Shown: in pieces, positions 47,206-59,752 of the stretch
Position numbering within the stretch: the stretch's first letter is position 1
How the letters are laid out: each line of letters begins with the position of its first letter
Assembly (NCBI GenBank): GCA_905182985.1
Contig: CAJJDN010000082.1
Coordinates: forward strand, 370,914-434,913
Direction: 5' to 3'
Source of the DNA: Paramecium sonneborni
Lineage: Eukaryota; Ciliophora; Oligohymenophorea; Peniculida; Parameciidae
Length of the DNA stretch: 64,000 bases
The notes under the pieces: model-generated
What the model was told of the DNA's origin: nothing
Database searches by the model: none
Seen by the model: only the letters and a program-made list of their open reading frames with translations
Translations under genes and position numbers: made by a program

Positions 47206-48836
47206 TCATTCTTGTATTTTGTATATTGTTTTAGCATTTCTTTTGTCAAAACGATTGCTGAGTCTGAGTGTTTAGCTAATCTATTTTTATAATTTCTTAA
47301 GATTGACTTCATCTAAATAGCCATTTTCAGTATAAGCAGCAACTATTTATTATAGAGTTCCTCTTTATTCTGGTAGATTTTATAAAATCCATACTAGTTT
47401 ATTTCTCATTTTATTGTCATCCTCTCCTTTATCTTAATAATGTTCATTTAAACCAAAATTGCCCTTTATTTTCTTGATAAATTAGCTCCGATTATTAGAG
47501 AGGGTTATTGAAATTGATCTTAAACAAGCTGAATCTTCGGATAATTATCCATTAAAGAAATTTTGATTAATTGATTCAATAATCTTTTATTTTGTACCAC
47601 ATCTTCCATCCAATGATTATAATGTTATTTTAATCATATCCTCTATTGTATAATCGTATTTAGTGCTGATCCTTTACATTTTTAATTATTCTTTTGATGG
47701 ATCATCTTTCATACTCTAACTTCTGACATCACTCATTTAATCCAATCCATTCTTCTTCAGTTTTTGTATTTTTGATTAAACTGAATACCAAGTTCTTCCC
47801 AACTATTTAGATAAATCTTATATTTATTAATTCGTAATTGAACTATTTTAATAAGTATTTATAAAATTATGTAAGGTTTCCATTTCTTTATTTGACCAAG
47901 TCTTTCTTCCTTTCTTTTCTATTGCTTCATTTACAATGCTTAAAGCACTTTATTAGGATTTTTATGAATTCCCATTATTACATTATTATTGCAATTAAAT
48001 CTACTATATTTTTTATTATTAATACTATTCATTATTATTATCAATCTATTGTTATTATTATTATTATTGTTATTATTGTTATTAGAATTAAGTTTTCTAT
48101 AATTTAAGATCTGAAAAAAATGGTTATTAATTTTCATTTTGAATTTATTAGGTTAAACCTTCTTATTTTAATAACTCAAAACACCAAGAGCTATCTGCTT
48201 TATGGATTAGATTAAATATCTCATGAATGAAATCTATTCCCAAAGAACAAACAAATGCCATAAATTATTTAACATCCAATCTAAAATTTAGTAAATTTGT
48301 ACCTTTTTTATTATCTATACATTCTTAACTTATTCATTGTTCTTATATATTGTGAATAGAAAGATTTGAACACTTGGGGTTGAGAAAGAGATTGCTCTAA
48401 AAACGTAAAATTATCAATATTTTTTAAGGCATCCTAAATTTAAATAAACAAAATTGTTTACATTATATTTTTATTATTCTAAGAATACATTTTATCTTTC
48501 AATAGTCTAAGAAATTAACGTGTCAATTTCTTCCATAAATGATGGTAAACTTTGAGACATTTTGCGTTGAGGTCTCATTTTAGGTTCATGTTGGACTTCT
48601 TATTACTTTTGAACAAATTAATTGACTTCAGGCTCAGCATTAAAAAATTTATGTAACTGGAGATTTTCAATTTCTGGCTGTTCAATTTATATGTGTTGAG
48701 GAAAATTTTCATTTTCATCCTCATCTTAGTCAAATTATCCTAAAGTGACAAAGCAATCAATTTTCTAAAATATGTGCTAAGGACTTTATAAGGCATAAAA
48801 CTCATCCTCTAATTCAATACCTTACATATTATCCAT
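47206..48836 (-). CDS. Myb/SANT-like domain protein with poly-Gln tract
   Basis: 526 aa, introns 48434-48461 and 48281-48302. An acidic, Gln-rich N-terminus is followed by a glutamine run around residues 210-245 written as mixed TAA/CAA. Then comes a SANT-type helix set: GRKTWSNKEMETLHNFIN ... LSKQLGRTWYSVQSKIQKL, with spaced Trp as in Myb repeats. The C-terminal ~200 residues are helical (IIESINQNFFNGQLSEDS; LPEQRGTLQQIVAAYTENGYL). By family it may bind DNA or histone tails in the nucleus; a single SANT unit leaves both open. Confidence 0.7.
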
Positions 48837-49214
48837 TTAAATTATTATTAAATTCTTTTTAATACTTTTTTCTATTACAGCTTTAAAAATAACTTAAAAT
48901 ATGTTTGACAAACAAAAAAGAAATAAAAAATAAAGAAAAAAGTATACCAATAAATTAAAAAATATATCTCTTTTCAAATCTATTACCATCATTAAATCTG
49001 TTTAAATTTAAATGAATATTTATAGTGCAATTTAAACTATTTGAACATAATTTGATTAACTTTATAAACTTATAAATTAATAAATATATATATTAAAAAA
49101 TTGATTAAAGCTTGGTTTTTCTTTCAGACAATTCTTAAAGAACACAAAAAATATTCTTATTTATTAATTTATAAATTGTATAGTATAATAAATTAAAAAA
49201 AAATCAATTTAAGA
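48837..49214. other. Divergent intergenic region, no gene seen
   Basis: About 380 AT-rich bases between the starts of the Myb-like gene and the membrane-protein gene. It must carry both promoters; I see no repeat or RNA in it. Confidence 0.5.
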
Positions 49215-50744
49215 ATGAACAAACTTTTCTAAAGTTTAAAGAAAGTTGACTTCTTTAGTGTGACTTATTCACCAGCCATTTCAGATGGATTTAATTACAA
49301 TCATTCTAGTATATTAGGTGGATTGATTTCAATGTTAATAGCTATTTTGAGTTTAATGTATAGTATCTATTACATTTACTTATGGTGGACTTATTAACTG
49401 TTACCCAAAGTGACTTCGGATATAAATAAATTTAGAGAGAGTGATGATTTTGGTTAGCTTAGAAATTCTATACATGTTAAGTCAGCTTATTAGGAAGGAT
49501 GGTCTCCAATTGACCCTTTTAAAACAGATGAAATTATTATATAACCTTTGATGATAGATTTAGATGATTAAGAATTAAATTGGAAGCCTTTGCTCTTAAC
49601 AAAATAAATTAGCGAGGTTTTATCTATCAATTTAGATATAAATCACAATAAATAATATATAATTTTATTTACACTTTGCAAAGAGGATTATCTGCTTGAT
49701 TAATAGAAATGTGCTTCTGAAGAAACTAAAAATCTGTATTTTTAATAAAATGGAAATTCTCTATATATTGAAATATCTTTTACAACAATAAATCCTTCAA
49801 CATTTGAGCCTTAAGTATTTGAAAGGACATATCCAATTAATATTCATTCCTAAGCAGAAATGTGTTCATCCATTATCTTACATTATTAGATGAATCAATA
49901 TTTAATTGATAAAGCATTTCTATTTTCAACTGGATAAGAAGAATTTAATTATATTTCTAATTCCTTAAGTTATCCACAATATTCACTCAAAGATTATTGT
50001 GATAGGCAATTCTTACCAAATACTTTTGGCGCTTTCTTTGTTCTATTCTAATAGTAATATTATACTGTTTAAATTGCCTATCCACCTATTAGTGAAGTAT
50101 TTGCTGCCATAGGTTCAATAATAAGTATACTTTTCTCTGTAAAATTTTTAATTACTTTATTAAACCTACATTAATTAAGGCAAGATATTTTAGATGAAGT
50201 GATGAGACAATATTATCCTGAAATAAAACAATTTAAAATCATTAAGAATTTATTTGGAAAAATCACTTAAGTAAGGTTTAAAGGACTTCCTGTTGAAATT
50301 TCCAGTTATGTTGGATTTTAGAGATAGATACATCATCAGATGGCTTGTAAGTTGAATTACAAGAATCTGTTGTACGAAATATCAAGGTTCTAATTTATTT
50401 TAATGTCAATAAAGAGAAGAACTGAAATAGAAAAAGTTCATACAATTGGAATAAAAGTACCTATTGAATTATCAGTATCCAAAGATTCATATGTAATTAC
50501 AAAAGGTCAAATAAATTAGCTTAAAACTTTAAATTTAAGAAATATTTAATAAGCTGATTCAAAATATGATATTCTGACTATAAATGATGCTTTAATATTG
50601 AGTTATGATTATAAAAACTTTGAATTAACCTCCACACTTTTTTCACACCCCTCAAAAACATCTCATGAAAATAATTAGAATGAACAAGATTTCTATGAAA
50701 TTAATCGAATCGAAGTTTATGCTGATAATAATGAAGAATTTTGA
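49215..50744 (+). CDS. Two-pass membrane protein, intact paralogue of the 2.3-4.2 kb pseudogene
   Basis: 509 aa with no intron. One helix lies near residues 33-55 (LISMLIAILSLMYSIYYIYL) and another near 295-320 (AAIGSIISILFSVKFLITLL); between them is a ~230-residue soluble domain with several Cys, and after them a ~190-residue tail that begins HQLRQDILDEVMRQYYPEI. Two helices with a large loop between suggest an extracellular or luminal domain. I do not recognise the family, but the decayed relative in the same window shows it is duplicated in this genome. Confidence 0.75.
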
Positions 50745-50813
50745 TGATTATATATCTAAATTTACAAAAAAAATAAGAATTAAAATGAGGTTATATAACA
50801 ATAAATTTTTAAT

Positions 50814-51694
50814 TCATTACATTTTAGATTTCATAAAATCTTCTAGGACATCTAGGTGCTCAGAATAGAATTACTTTATCATTCTTATTATGTTCAAATT
50901 ATTCATGTCTTACAACCGTTTTGATGAATAAGATGTCTTAGGTTTTAATTATAAAACTTTACATAAAAATTATCTATGTTCTCTTATAACTCATTAAATT
51001 CGGTTTATTAATGTTTTAACATAACTTATAAATCGTCTTTTTATTTTTAAAGCTAGTTTAATTTTTCTTTAGTAATTTTTGCAATAGGTTCTATAGAAGC
51101 AATCTATTTTATATAATAAACGTAATAACATCTAATTTCCACTATTCATTATCTTAAGTAAGACTTGATTTGACATTTTCAATTAAATCTTTTTTGGATT
51201 TTAATGCTTATTGTTGTGATTTTTGAATCTCATTAACTAAGTCTTTGCTTTTTGATACAGCATCATTAATATTTCCATTAGCCTAATTTTATTAAATTTA
51301 ACCTTGTAAATTTAATGATAATTACTAATCAGCAAATTAAAAGAAGAATCTTCATTATTAGTAGATATAAATTCTTTAAGAATAGCTTCAGGATTCTCCT
51401 TCAAATGTTACTTCTATCCATTCAATTTTTAAGGACTAGAAGGAATAAATTCATTAAAACTATCAATAAACAATGCAAGTTCACTGTTTTCTAAATCAAA
51501 AACACTTAACTTAATGTTTATGAAATACTTTATACTTCATCTTTTAGTAATTATTCTAATTGTGGAATTACTTATCCTAATTCAAGAAGCAGATCTACTC
51601 TTTACATTCTGATATCCTCTGATAATTTAGCTTCATTTGATAATAATAGTAATTCATCTGCTTACAATGCTGAAGTAAACTTAGTCAACATCAT
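50814..51694 (-). CDS. Coiled-coil protein (259 aa), unknown
   Basis: Four introns (51510-51535, 51303-51325, 51104-51129, 50937-50962) are needed to hold one frame. The protein is helical and Gln/Lys/Glu/Leu-rich: LLLLSNEAKLSEDIRMQR, LISQIQQNQANGNINDAVS, LQKQKDDLQVMLKHQQTEF. A proline-bearing break (FIPSSPQKLNG) separates two rods. No signal peptide or membrane helix. It converges on the preceding gene with a 69-bp gap. A structural or kinetochore-like role cannot be excluded or supported. Confidence 0.7.
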
Positions 51695-51740
51695 TTAGTA
51701 TTTAAATTCTTATTTTTTTTATGAACCTATATAAAAAGAA

Positions 51741-52006
51741 TCAATTACTTAATAATTATTCTTATTGATAGTTATTCATATCATCAATTATTTCAGAAAC
51801 TAATTTATCTTCCTCTTCATTTATATAGACAAGAATTTCATAAGGTGCTTATTATAATTTTAAGTATTACATTTTTTTTCATTCAAGTACTATTTCATTT
51901 ATTTTAGAATTGACATGCTATAATCATTATTTTTAACAGTCTCTAATAAAGCTCCTAATTCTTTAGAAAACCCTAATCCTAAATAAATTATTAGAATTAA
52001 AATCAT
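51741..52006 (-). CDS. Small secreted or anchored helical protein (80 aa)
   Basis: One intron (51848-51870). Starting at ATG 52006 the protein opens MILILIIYLGLGFSKEL, a good signal peptide, followed by ~65 charged helical residues ending NNYQQEQLLSN. An in-frame ATG at 52063 would put 19 polar residues in front, which spoils the signal, so the inner start is preferred. No Cys, no family recognised. It is 46 bp downstream of the coiled-coil gene start on the same strand. Confidence 0.5.
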
Positions 52007-52236
52007 AAAATTAATTATTGTATTCTATGATAATGATTCGTTTAGTTTAATTAATATAATCATAAACCAAATAACGTAAATAAATTGAAGACCTAACCAA
52101 ATAGATAGATGTGATTAGAATATGTAACTTTATTTATATTGTATGGTTATGAAAATTAAGAAAGACTTTTGATGAATAAATAATATCAAATGAAAAAATA
52201 ATAAATATTTATATATAAATAAATTTAATAAATTAA

Positions 52237-53015
52237 ATGGAGGAAAATGATATTATAAGTCAACCAAAAACAAAAGGATATATACCAACAGCAGGGAAAT
52301 CAAGGGATGAAATGAGAATATTTTTATTTGAATTTTTTGGAATGGCTTTATTTGCCTATGGGTAAATACAATTAAATAAGATTTAGAATTATATGTTCAT
52401 AAGGTTCAGATGAATTTTTAGCTTTGTTTTTCTTTGCATCAGTATGTTTGGCTGCTCCATTTTCAGGAGCACATGTAAATCCTGCTGTTACATTAGCTAT
52501 GCTTTTGTCAAGAAGAGTACGCTTTGCTTAAGCAGTTATATATTGGTTGGCTTAATTCTCTGGAGCATTATGTGGAGCATGTTGCTGTTATTTAATTTTG
52601 AATGAAGTAGATAGCCCATAAGTAAAGAGTACTGAATACTCTTGGATTTTATCAGATGTAAGTGGAGAAGCCTTTGGAACATTTACATTCATTTTATTCA
52701 TACTTATACAAACAGATAAAGAAACTACTTTAACTCCAGAAGGCCAACCAATGACAACTTATGTTTTAGTTGCTTTAGCTTTGTATTTTTCGAGAGAATT
52801 TACATTCCATTCAGGAGGTATATAATTTTATTTATTTGTAAGGATGTTTAAATCCAGGTATGGCAGTATCCTTACAATTATTCTAATCTTTTTAGACAGG
52901 TGATAGGTAGAGAATGGACTTTTTATGGGTTTATGTTGGAGGCCCATTAGGAGGAGGTTTTGGAGCGAGCGTATTTTTTGAACTTTTTTATAAGAAATAG
53001 ATAAAAAGACTCTGA
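52237..53015 (+). CDS. Aquaporin-like channel (MIP family) with altered second NPA
   Basis: 242 aa, introns 52362-52386 and 52818-52842. Six hydrophobic helices and the two half-helices of the MIP fold. The first signature is intact (SGAHVNPAVTLAM, near residue 73). The second reads GGCLNPGMAVSL (near 188), so NPA is NPG and the usual following Arg of the selectivity filter is Met. FGTFTFILFIL and YVGGPLGGGFGA match other MIP helices. Missing that Arg usually widens or changes selectivity, so water-only transport is uncertain. A mini-protein gene starts 18 bp after its stop. Confidence 0.85.
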
Positions 53016-53033
53016 TATTATATAAATAATTTA

Positions 53034-53183
53034 ATGAATAATAATTTAGTGAAATTTATATGCCCAATTACCAAAGAAGTTTTGGTTAGATAAGGACAAT
53101 TCTTGGTTTCAAGCATTGGTATAAAATATCCAATTAAGAATGGAATCCCTTGTTTTACAAAAAAGGATGTTACTAAAGATTGA
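53034..53183 (+). CDS. Trm112/UPF0434-like mini-protein (PREY-like), 49 aa
   Basis: A single 49-aa frame: FICPITKEVLVRQGQFLVS then GIKYPIKNGIPCFTKKD. This matches the UPF0434/PREY pattern LVCP-x-x-K-x-x-L ... LAYPI-x-DGIP, including the Cys of the first strand and the G-x-x-YPI-x-x-GIP signature. Family members (such as PYURF/PREY) bind and steady methyltransferases, including mitochondrial ones. The second metal-binding Cys positions of true Trm112 are absent. Being short it is easily missed, but the motif order makes it convincing. It sits 18 bp after the aquaporin gene. Confidence 0.78.
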
Positions 53184-53259
53184 GTTATACATTAATATAT
53201 AGATTATTATTATTTAATGTTTATAATTTCTATCCATTGATATTTAAATATATTTTTAA

Positions 53260-55781
53260 TCATCTAAACACAATAGACTGTCTCATGTTCTATATTTTAT
53301 CTTTTTAAATGATTTTAACATTTTTAAATTCTTAATAATTATTGCTATTATATTTTCTATAATAATTCTTGTAATTAGCAGGAGCATCAAATTATTCCAC
53401 TCCAGTCTTAATAGTTGGTTGTATTATCTTTTAGTATTCAGCCATCACATTCTCTCTTTTTTGAGATTCATTAGTATTTTCAGCAACTTTTGAACCTATA
53501 AAAGATGATTGCTGCATAGAAGATTAAGTTAAAGTTTAAATTGCAAAACTCTTCAGCTTTTAACTTGATTATTCTCTTTAAGGAATTTCATTTTCTGGTG
53601 GTTATACATTTAAGTTTTAACTCTCTGTCATTTCATCTATCATAGGATTCGCTGATTATTCATCATCAATACTCTTGAATTCTTTTACCTACCATTAAGG
53701 TATTTAAGGCTTATCAATTTTAATTGTATTTTTCTTTAGAGCTCTTTAAGTTTTAAGCATAAGATTGGCCTTTTTCTTTAATTTGTTATTGTTTAAACCT
53801 TTAATTAGAGTTGTTGCATTTGCTCTTGTAGCCCATTATTTTCTATCAAATCTCTAAATTTTAACCCTATCCTATTTCAAATCTAAAATTGTTGATTCTT
53901 CAATCAATTCTTGTACTAATGGTATGTAATGTGTTTTTGGACATTTATCAGCATAATGTTCAGTTGAATTACATGTATAACATTATTATTCTACTAAATT
54001 GTATTCTTTAGTGAATAATAATTTATCTCTTATTTAACAATACGTTTCATAATCTTCAGGAAATTTTTTTAATGTTTCCAAAAAGTCAGCTCTAGTAATT
54101 GCATAAACTTATGAGTATTCTCGAGCATTTACTGTACCAGTTCTTGGGAAACCTAAAATTATATTGTTAACAATAATAACCTGTAAAGAATGACCATTCT
54201 CCAAAATAACTATAAACTCCTAGTTTCTTCTTAATTATTTCACTATTTCCTGGTTTTACAATAACTGAGCCTCCAACAATATAAAAGATGCTTAAATCAT
54301 CTGTTTGTTCTGTAGATCCTGCACCTATGATTTCATCTCCTTATGAAAAAGATTATTCTCTAATCTTCTATGCTAATTCTTTGAGAAAAGGTTTAGAAAA
54401 ATAATTTGCAAACATAGTTTTTTAGAGAAACTATCCTAGAGATTAATACATTAATTCTTATTTCAATTCAGGTGCTAATATCTCAAATACTTATTATTCA
54501 CTTTCCTGATCTCTACTTCCTTCTTCTGCCCAATGTTCATTTATATATTATCTTATACGTTCTCTTAATTCTGAAGGTACATTTTTTTATTCCATAAATT
54601 TATTAATTGAAACCTTATATTTTATAATCAAGATAGTACTTTCTATTTAAATCTTTGCATATAATAGGAATTGTATTCTTCCATCATCTTTTAAAAATTA
54701 TTAATATTCAAAGCAAAAACTACTACAGCAAACATTACTCCAAGAAGTGCGAAAGCGCATTCATAAATGTTCATAGGAGACTATTAATTGATATATTATA
54801 TTTACAATATCACCAAAACCCATAGTAGTGGACAGTACATTTAAGCTAAAATAAAAAGAGTAAAAGTATATTTCATGAATTGTTTTGTCTTTTATTATAC
54901 CAAAATTACCAGGTACATTTAACCACGTATTAATATGTATATTATCACCATAAATTCCTAACATATACCAAATACAACAATAAAAGTTGAAACAGAAGAA
55001 CATAAAAATTAACATTTTTGCTATTTGATAAAATGTTCTTAGTCTTTTATGGAGTAATATTAATTCTGCAATTTGGTGATCAATTCTAAGTAAGGAAGGT
55101 AATTTAAAATAAAACATGAAGAAAATGAATCGTAAATGATCAGTATCAACAGCTAATCTTATAACACAAACAAATAGCTATTTTGATTGAATAAATAAAT
55201 ACGGCGACGCAATCAAACACAAAATATCCATAAAAATAATGCATGGCTATCTTTCTTTTATCTAAAACAAGATTTCCATGCTTATAGTATGAGGTTACAA
55301 AGTCAAGAAGCATGTCTGTTAGAAGAATGATAAAAATTCCATAAAATAATGCATATCGTCCTGCAGGACTTATAAGTTCCTATTATAATTTAGAAATAGA
55401 TACTGTCCAAAAGTCTGAGCCATACATAACATAGATAGGTACTTCAAAAAAGACAAAGAGAGTAGTAATAGCTACAAAGATCTTCCAAGGCCAGACTCGT
55501 TTTGGAAGAATTACTGGAAGCCAAGATAAATATTCTTCAAAAATATTGTTATCATTTTGGCCATGTTCATCATTAAGATTATCATCGTATATTTTAAAGA
55601 CTCGTTATATTTTGTCTTATTCTTCTTGCATCACATTTTTTTCATGAAATTATTCAAGTTTCCATTTCACAGTTTTATTAAGAGTACGGCTTCTTGATCT
55701 TTACTCGATAGACATTGAAGAAACATCAGATAGGAGTGAATCCTATATTGAGTATTATTCTTGCATCTCAAATGAAGTCAT
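53260..55781 (-). CDS. Cyclic-nucleotide-binding K+ channel with C-terminal zinc knuckle
   Basis: 805 aa, introns 55178-55202, 54781-54805, 54614-54639, 54153-54180. A six-helix channel core runs from about residue 95 (WPWKIFVAITTLFVFFEVP) to 345 (FALLGVMFAVVVFALNI); the pore has STTMGFGDI, a K+-type GFGD filter. The S4 region is weakly charged (RLAVDTDHLRFIFF). The C-linker (VPSELRERIRQYINEHW) and cyclic-nucleotide-binding fold (GDEIIGAGSTEQTD, IVGGSVIVKPG, YFGEWSFFT) follow. Near residue 565 is CYTCNSTEHYADKC, a C-x2-C-x4-H-x4-C zinc knuckle. The tail is long and basic. Ciliates use such channels to set membrane potential and swimming. Confidence 0.88.
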
Positions 55782-55862
55782 TGAGAATTATTAATTATTT
55801 TATTAATCTTATTTAGCGTCATTTAATTTAATTTGTATTAAAAAACTAAAGATAAATAAATT

Positions 55863-57383
<1,521 letters not shown>

Positions 57384-57445
57384 GAGCAATTGATAATAAA
57401 TAATATAAATATATATAAATCCCATAAATTTCTATTTATATTTCT

Positions 57446-59204
57446 TCATTTCTTTTTCTTCTAAGTTACTGCCTATTTTGCTTTGGTCTCACAAAATGCT
57501 ATATGCTTTTTAGCAGTCTCTGAATTGAATTTTCTATTGCAAAATTTACACTAAACTAAATCTTAAGTAGCATCCATTGCATTCTTTAATGATGCTTGTT
57601 CTTCCTTTGTTAATTACTCACCTTTTCCTTATTTTATTATTGCTCTAAATGCTTCACTTTAAGCTTTCCATTTTGGTTTATCACTCTTACTTTCATTTTG
57701 CTTTTTATTCTACTTTTATTATTATTATTATTGCTATTTTTTTTATGGAGGAGGAGGAGGTCTATAACCCTCTTCTTCTTCATCCATTTATCTTTATTAC
57801 TGAGAATCAAATACTTTTCTCTTTTATTAAAATACTTTTTAGCAAATCTATAAATTAATAATTTACTAATACCTTTGCATGCTTTTCCAATGCTTTCTTA
57901 TTAAATGATCTACCGCACCCTTCAGGACACTCATATAATCTATCATCTTCTCCTTATTCCATTGGAGGCATTTAGCTTTTTTGTTATTATTATTGAACCT
58001 ATTATTAAGGTTATTGTGTTTATTATTAAAACTATGGTTATTATTATTACTATTATTATCTTGTCTTTATTGGTTATTCTTAAAATTATTATAATGCTGA
58101 TGATTATTATTATTATTAACTTTATTATTGTTATTATCCTCGAATATCATGTTATTGATTATTTCCTTATTATTTTATATTCTACTATTTATTTTATATT
58201 GGTTACTATTAGTATTATTAATATTACTAATATGATGATTATTATGAATTTTATACTTAACCTTATTATTGTACTTATGGTGCTATTCTTAACTATTATT
58301 AAGATTATTAATATTATTATTATTATTAAGATTATTAATATTATTAATATTATTATTGTCTTTATTATTATTATTATTAATCTATATTTTATTACTATCT
58401 TTATTGAAACTCTTAATTCTATTATCTTGATTATCCTTAAGAAAATTACTAAAGTTTTTAATCTTCAAATTAACTCTATTTAAATTATGCTTATGATTTA
58501 GTAGATTAAGATTATTAAGGCTAAAACTATTGTTGTTAGTTTTATTAAACTTATGGTCTCGAAGTTTAAGAATTTTGAGTATTTTAAAGAGATAATCGAG
58601 TTTGTTGTTACTATTATGTAGGAAGTTATTGCTTATTATTAACTAAATTTTATTATTATTGATTAGCGGTTTATTAAATATTCTGTTATGCTTTAAAGTA
58701 TTACTGAGGTTATGTGGGCTGTGTTGTACTAGCTTATTTTCCATTTTGGAATTACCTATTCTGATTTATTGATAACTATGAATCAAGTGATGGTTTGCTT
58801 GTTGGTAGTGGTCTATCATCAAATTATCGTTAATCTTGAATTCTTATCATCTCATTTTAATTTTATAACTATTAAGTTGGTTGTGGTGACTTTCCTTTCT
58901 ACAATACTTTTGGTATGGGTCTTTCATCAATTTCTTATATATTTAGTTTATTTTCAGCAGTAGGTCTTTCAAATGTTGTTCTTTAAGGAGATCTGCCAAC
59001 TGTTTTTTTAGTCTAATCTTCTTAAGTTCGAACTGGAGCATTTGATAAATTTTGGAGTGGTTTAGCTGTAGCTGGACGCTCATTTACAACTGGCTTAAGG
59101 TTGGATAAAGTTGTACTCATTTAAGGTTTAAGTTGTTTACTAAATGCTTCATAAAGACTCTAAGATAAAAATTGATTGCATACTTATTTAGGTTATTTAG
59201 ACAT
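57446..59204 (-). CDS. ZC2HC1-type zinc-finger protein with very Gln-rich N-terminal half
   Basis: 569 aa, introns 59160-59183 (24 nt, stop-free) and 57848-57872. Residues 1-190 are polar and Pro/Gln-containing; 190-400 is nearly pure Gln with Tyr, Ser and Phe. Then come two C2HC fingers: YECPEGCGRSFNKKALEKHAKICQ and CKFCNRKFNSETAKKHIAFC. After the first finger comes KVFQQKRKVFDSQQQR and between the fingers KWKAQSEAFRAII, the spacing and wording of ZC2HC1 (FAM164-type) proteins. Their role is poorly known; several ciliate and algal members are linked to cilia. The first finger has an extra residue (CPEGC for CxxC). Confidence 0.82.
57970..58680 (-). repeat. TAA/TAG-coded glutamine tract inside the ZC2HC1-type gene
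   Basis: Runs of TAA, TAG and CAA triplets encode long Gln stretches broken by Tyr, Ser and Phe. The opposite strand is therefore rich in TTA/ATT and stays open for ~190 codons, giving an Ile/Leu/Asn string that is a shadow, not a gene. Confidence 0.85.
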
Positions 59205-59752
59205 TCTTTTTTGACTGTTTGAAATTTTAAAATATATTATTTCGTTAATAAATTAAAACTATAATCAATACTTATGTATAAAGAATAACACTTTTTAGGT
59301 CTTTATAAAAGAAATATTTAATTATTTTCGATCAAATATATTGGCTTTACATTGCCAGTTTTTTATTCTTTATTTATTAATTATATTCATACTAATTATC
59401 ATAATTTCAATTAAATATTTCCATTCTGCTTTCAAAATTATTCATATTAAGAATTCTTCTTCACATTTAAAAAAAATTTTATTTTATTTATAAAAATATT
59501 ATCATCAGCATATACTTTTTACCATATTTTTTTTTCCAAATTTAATTTCTAAAACAACTTTAAATATAAATCAATAATTATCAATTTTATCAAACTATCT
59601 TTACTTAAAAATCTTTAAATAATTAATTAAAAATGGTATTTTGCTACTACAACTACTTTAATTTAATATTAACATATATTTTGAAGAATTTAAGATTTTA
59701 GATTAAAAAACATAAATTTGAATTTCAAAATTTTATTTTCTTTTGGATTTTT
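59205..59752. other. Intergenic AT-rich stretch, no gene seen
   Basis: About 550 bp upstream of the ZC2HC1-type gene and downstream of the CDPK. No supported frame, repeat or RNA fold. Confidence 0.5.

Noticed and set aside
47892..48137. Short frames on both strands with Ile or Asn runs
   Set aside because: Both overlap the mixed TAA/CAA glutamine tract of the Myb-like gene.
48840..49210. Possible AT-rich replication origin or matrix-attachment region
   Set aside because: Its AT content is like that of the other intergenic gaps here; nothing sets it apart.
57905..58483. 192-codon plus-strand frame of Ile/Leu/Asn residues that looks like a membrane protein
   Set aside because: It is the reverse strand of TAA/TAG-coded poly-Gln in the ZC2HC1-type gene; composition comes from TTA/ATT runs.
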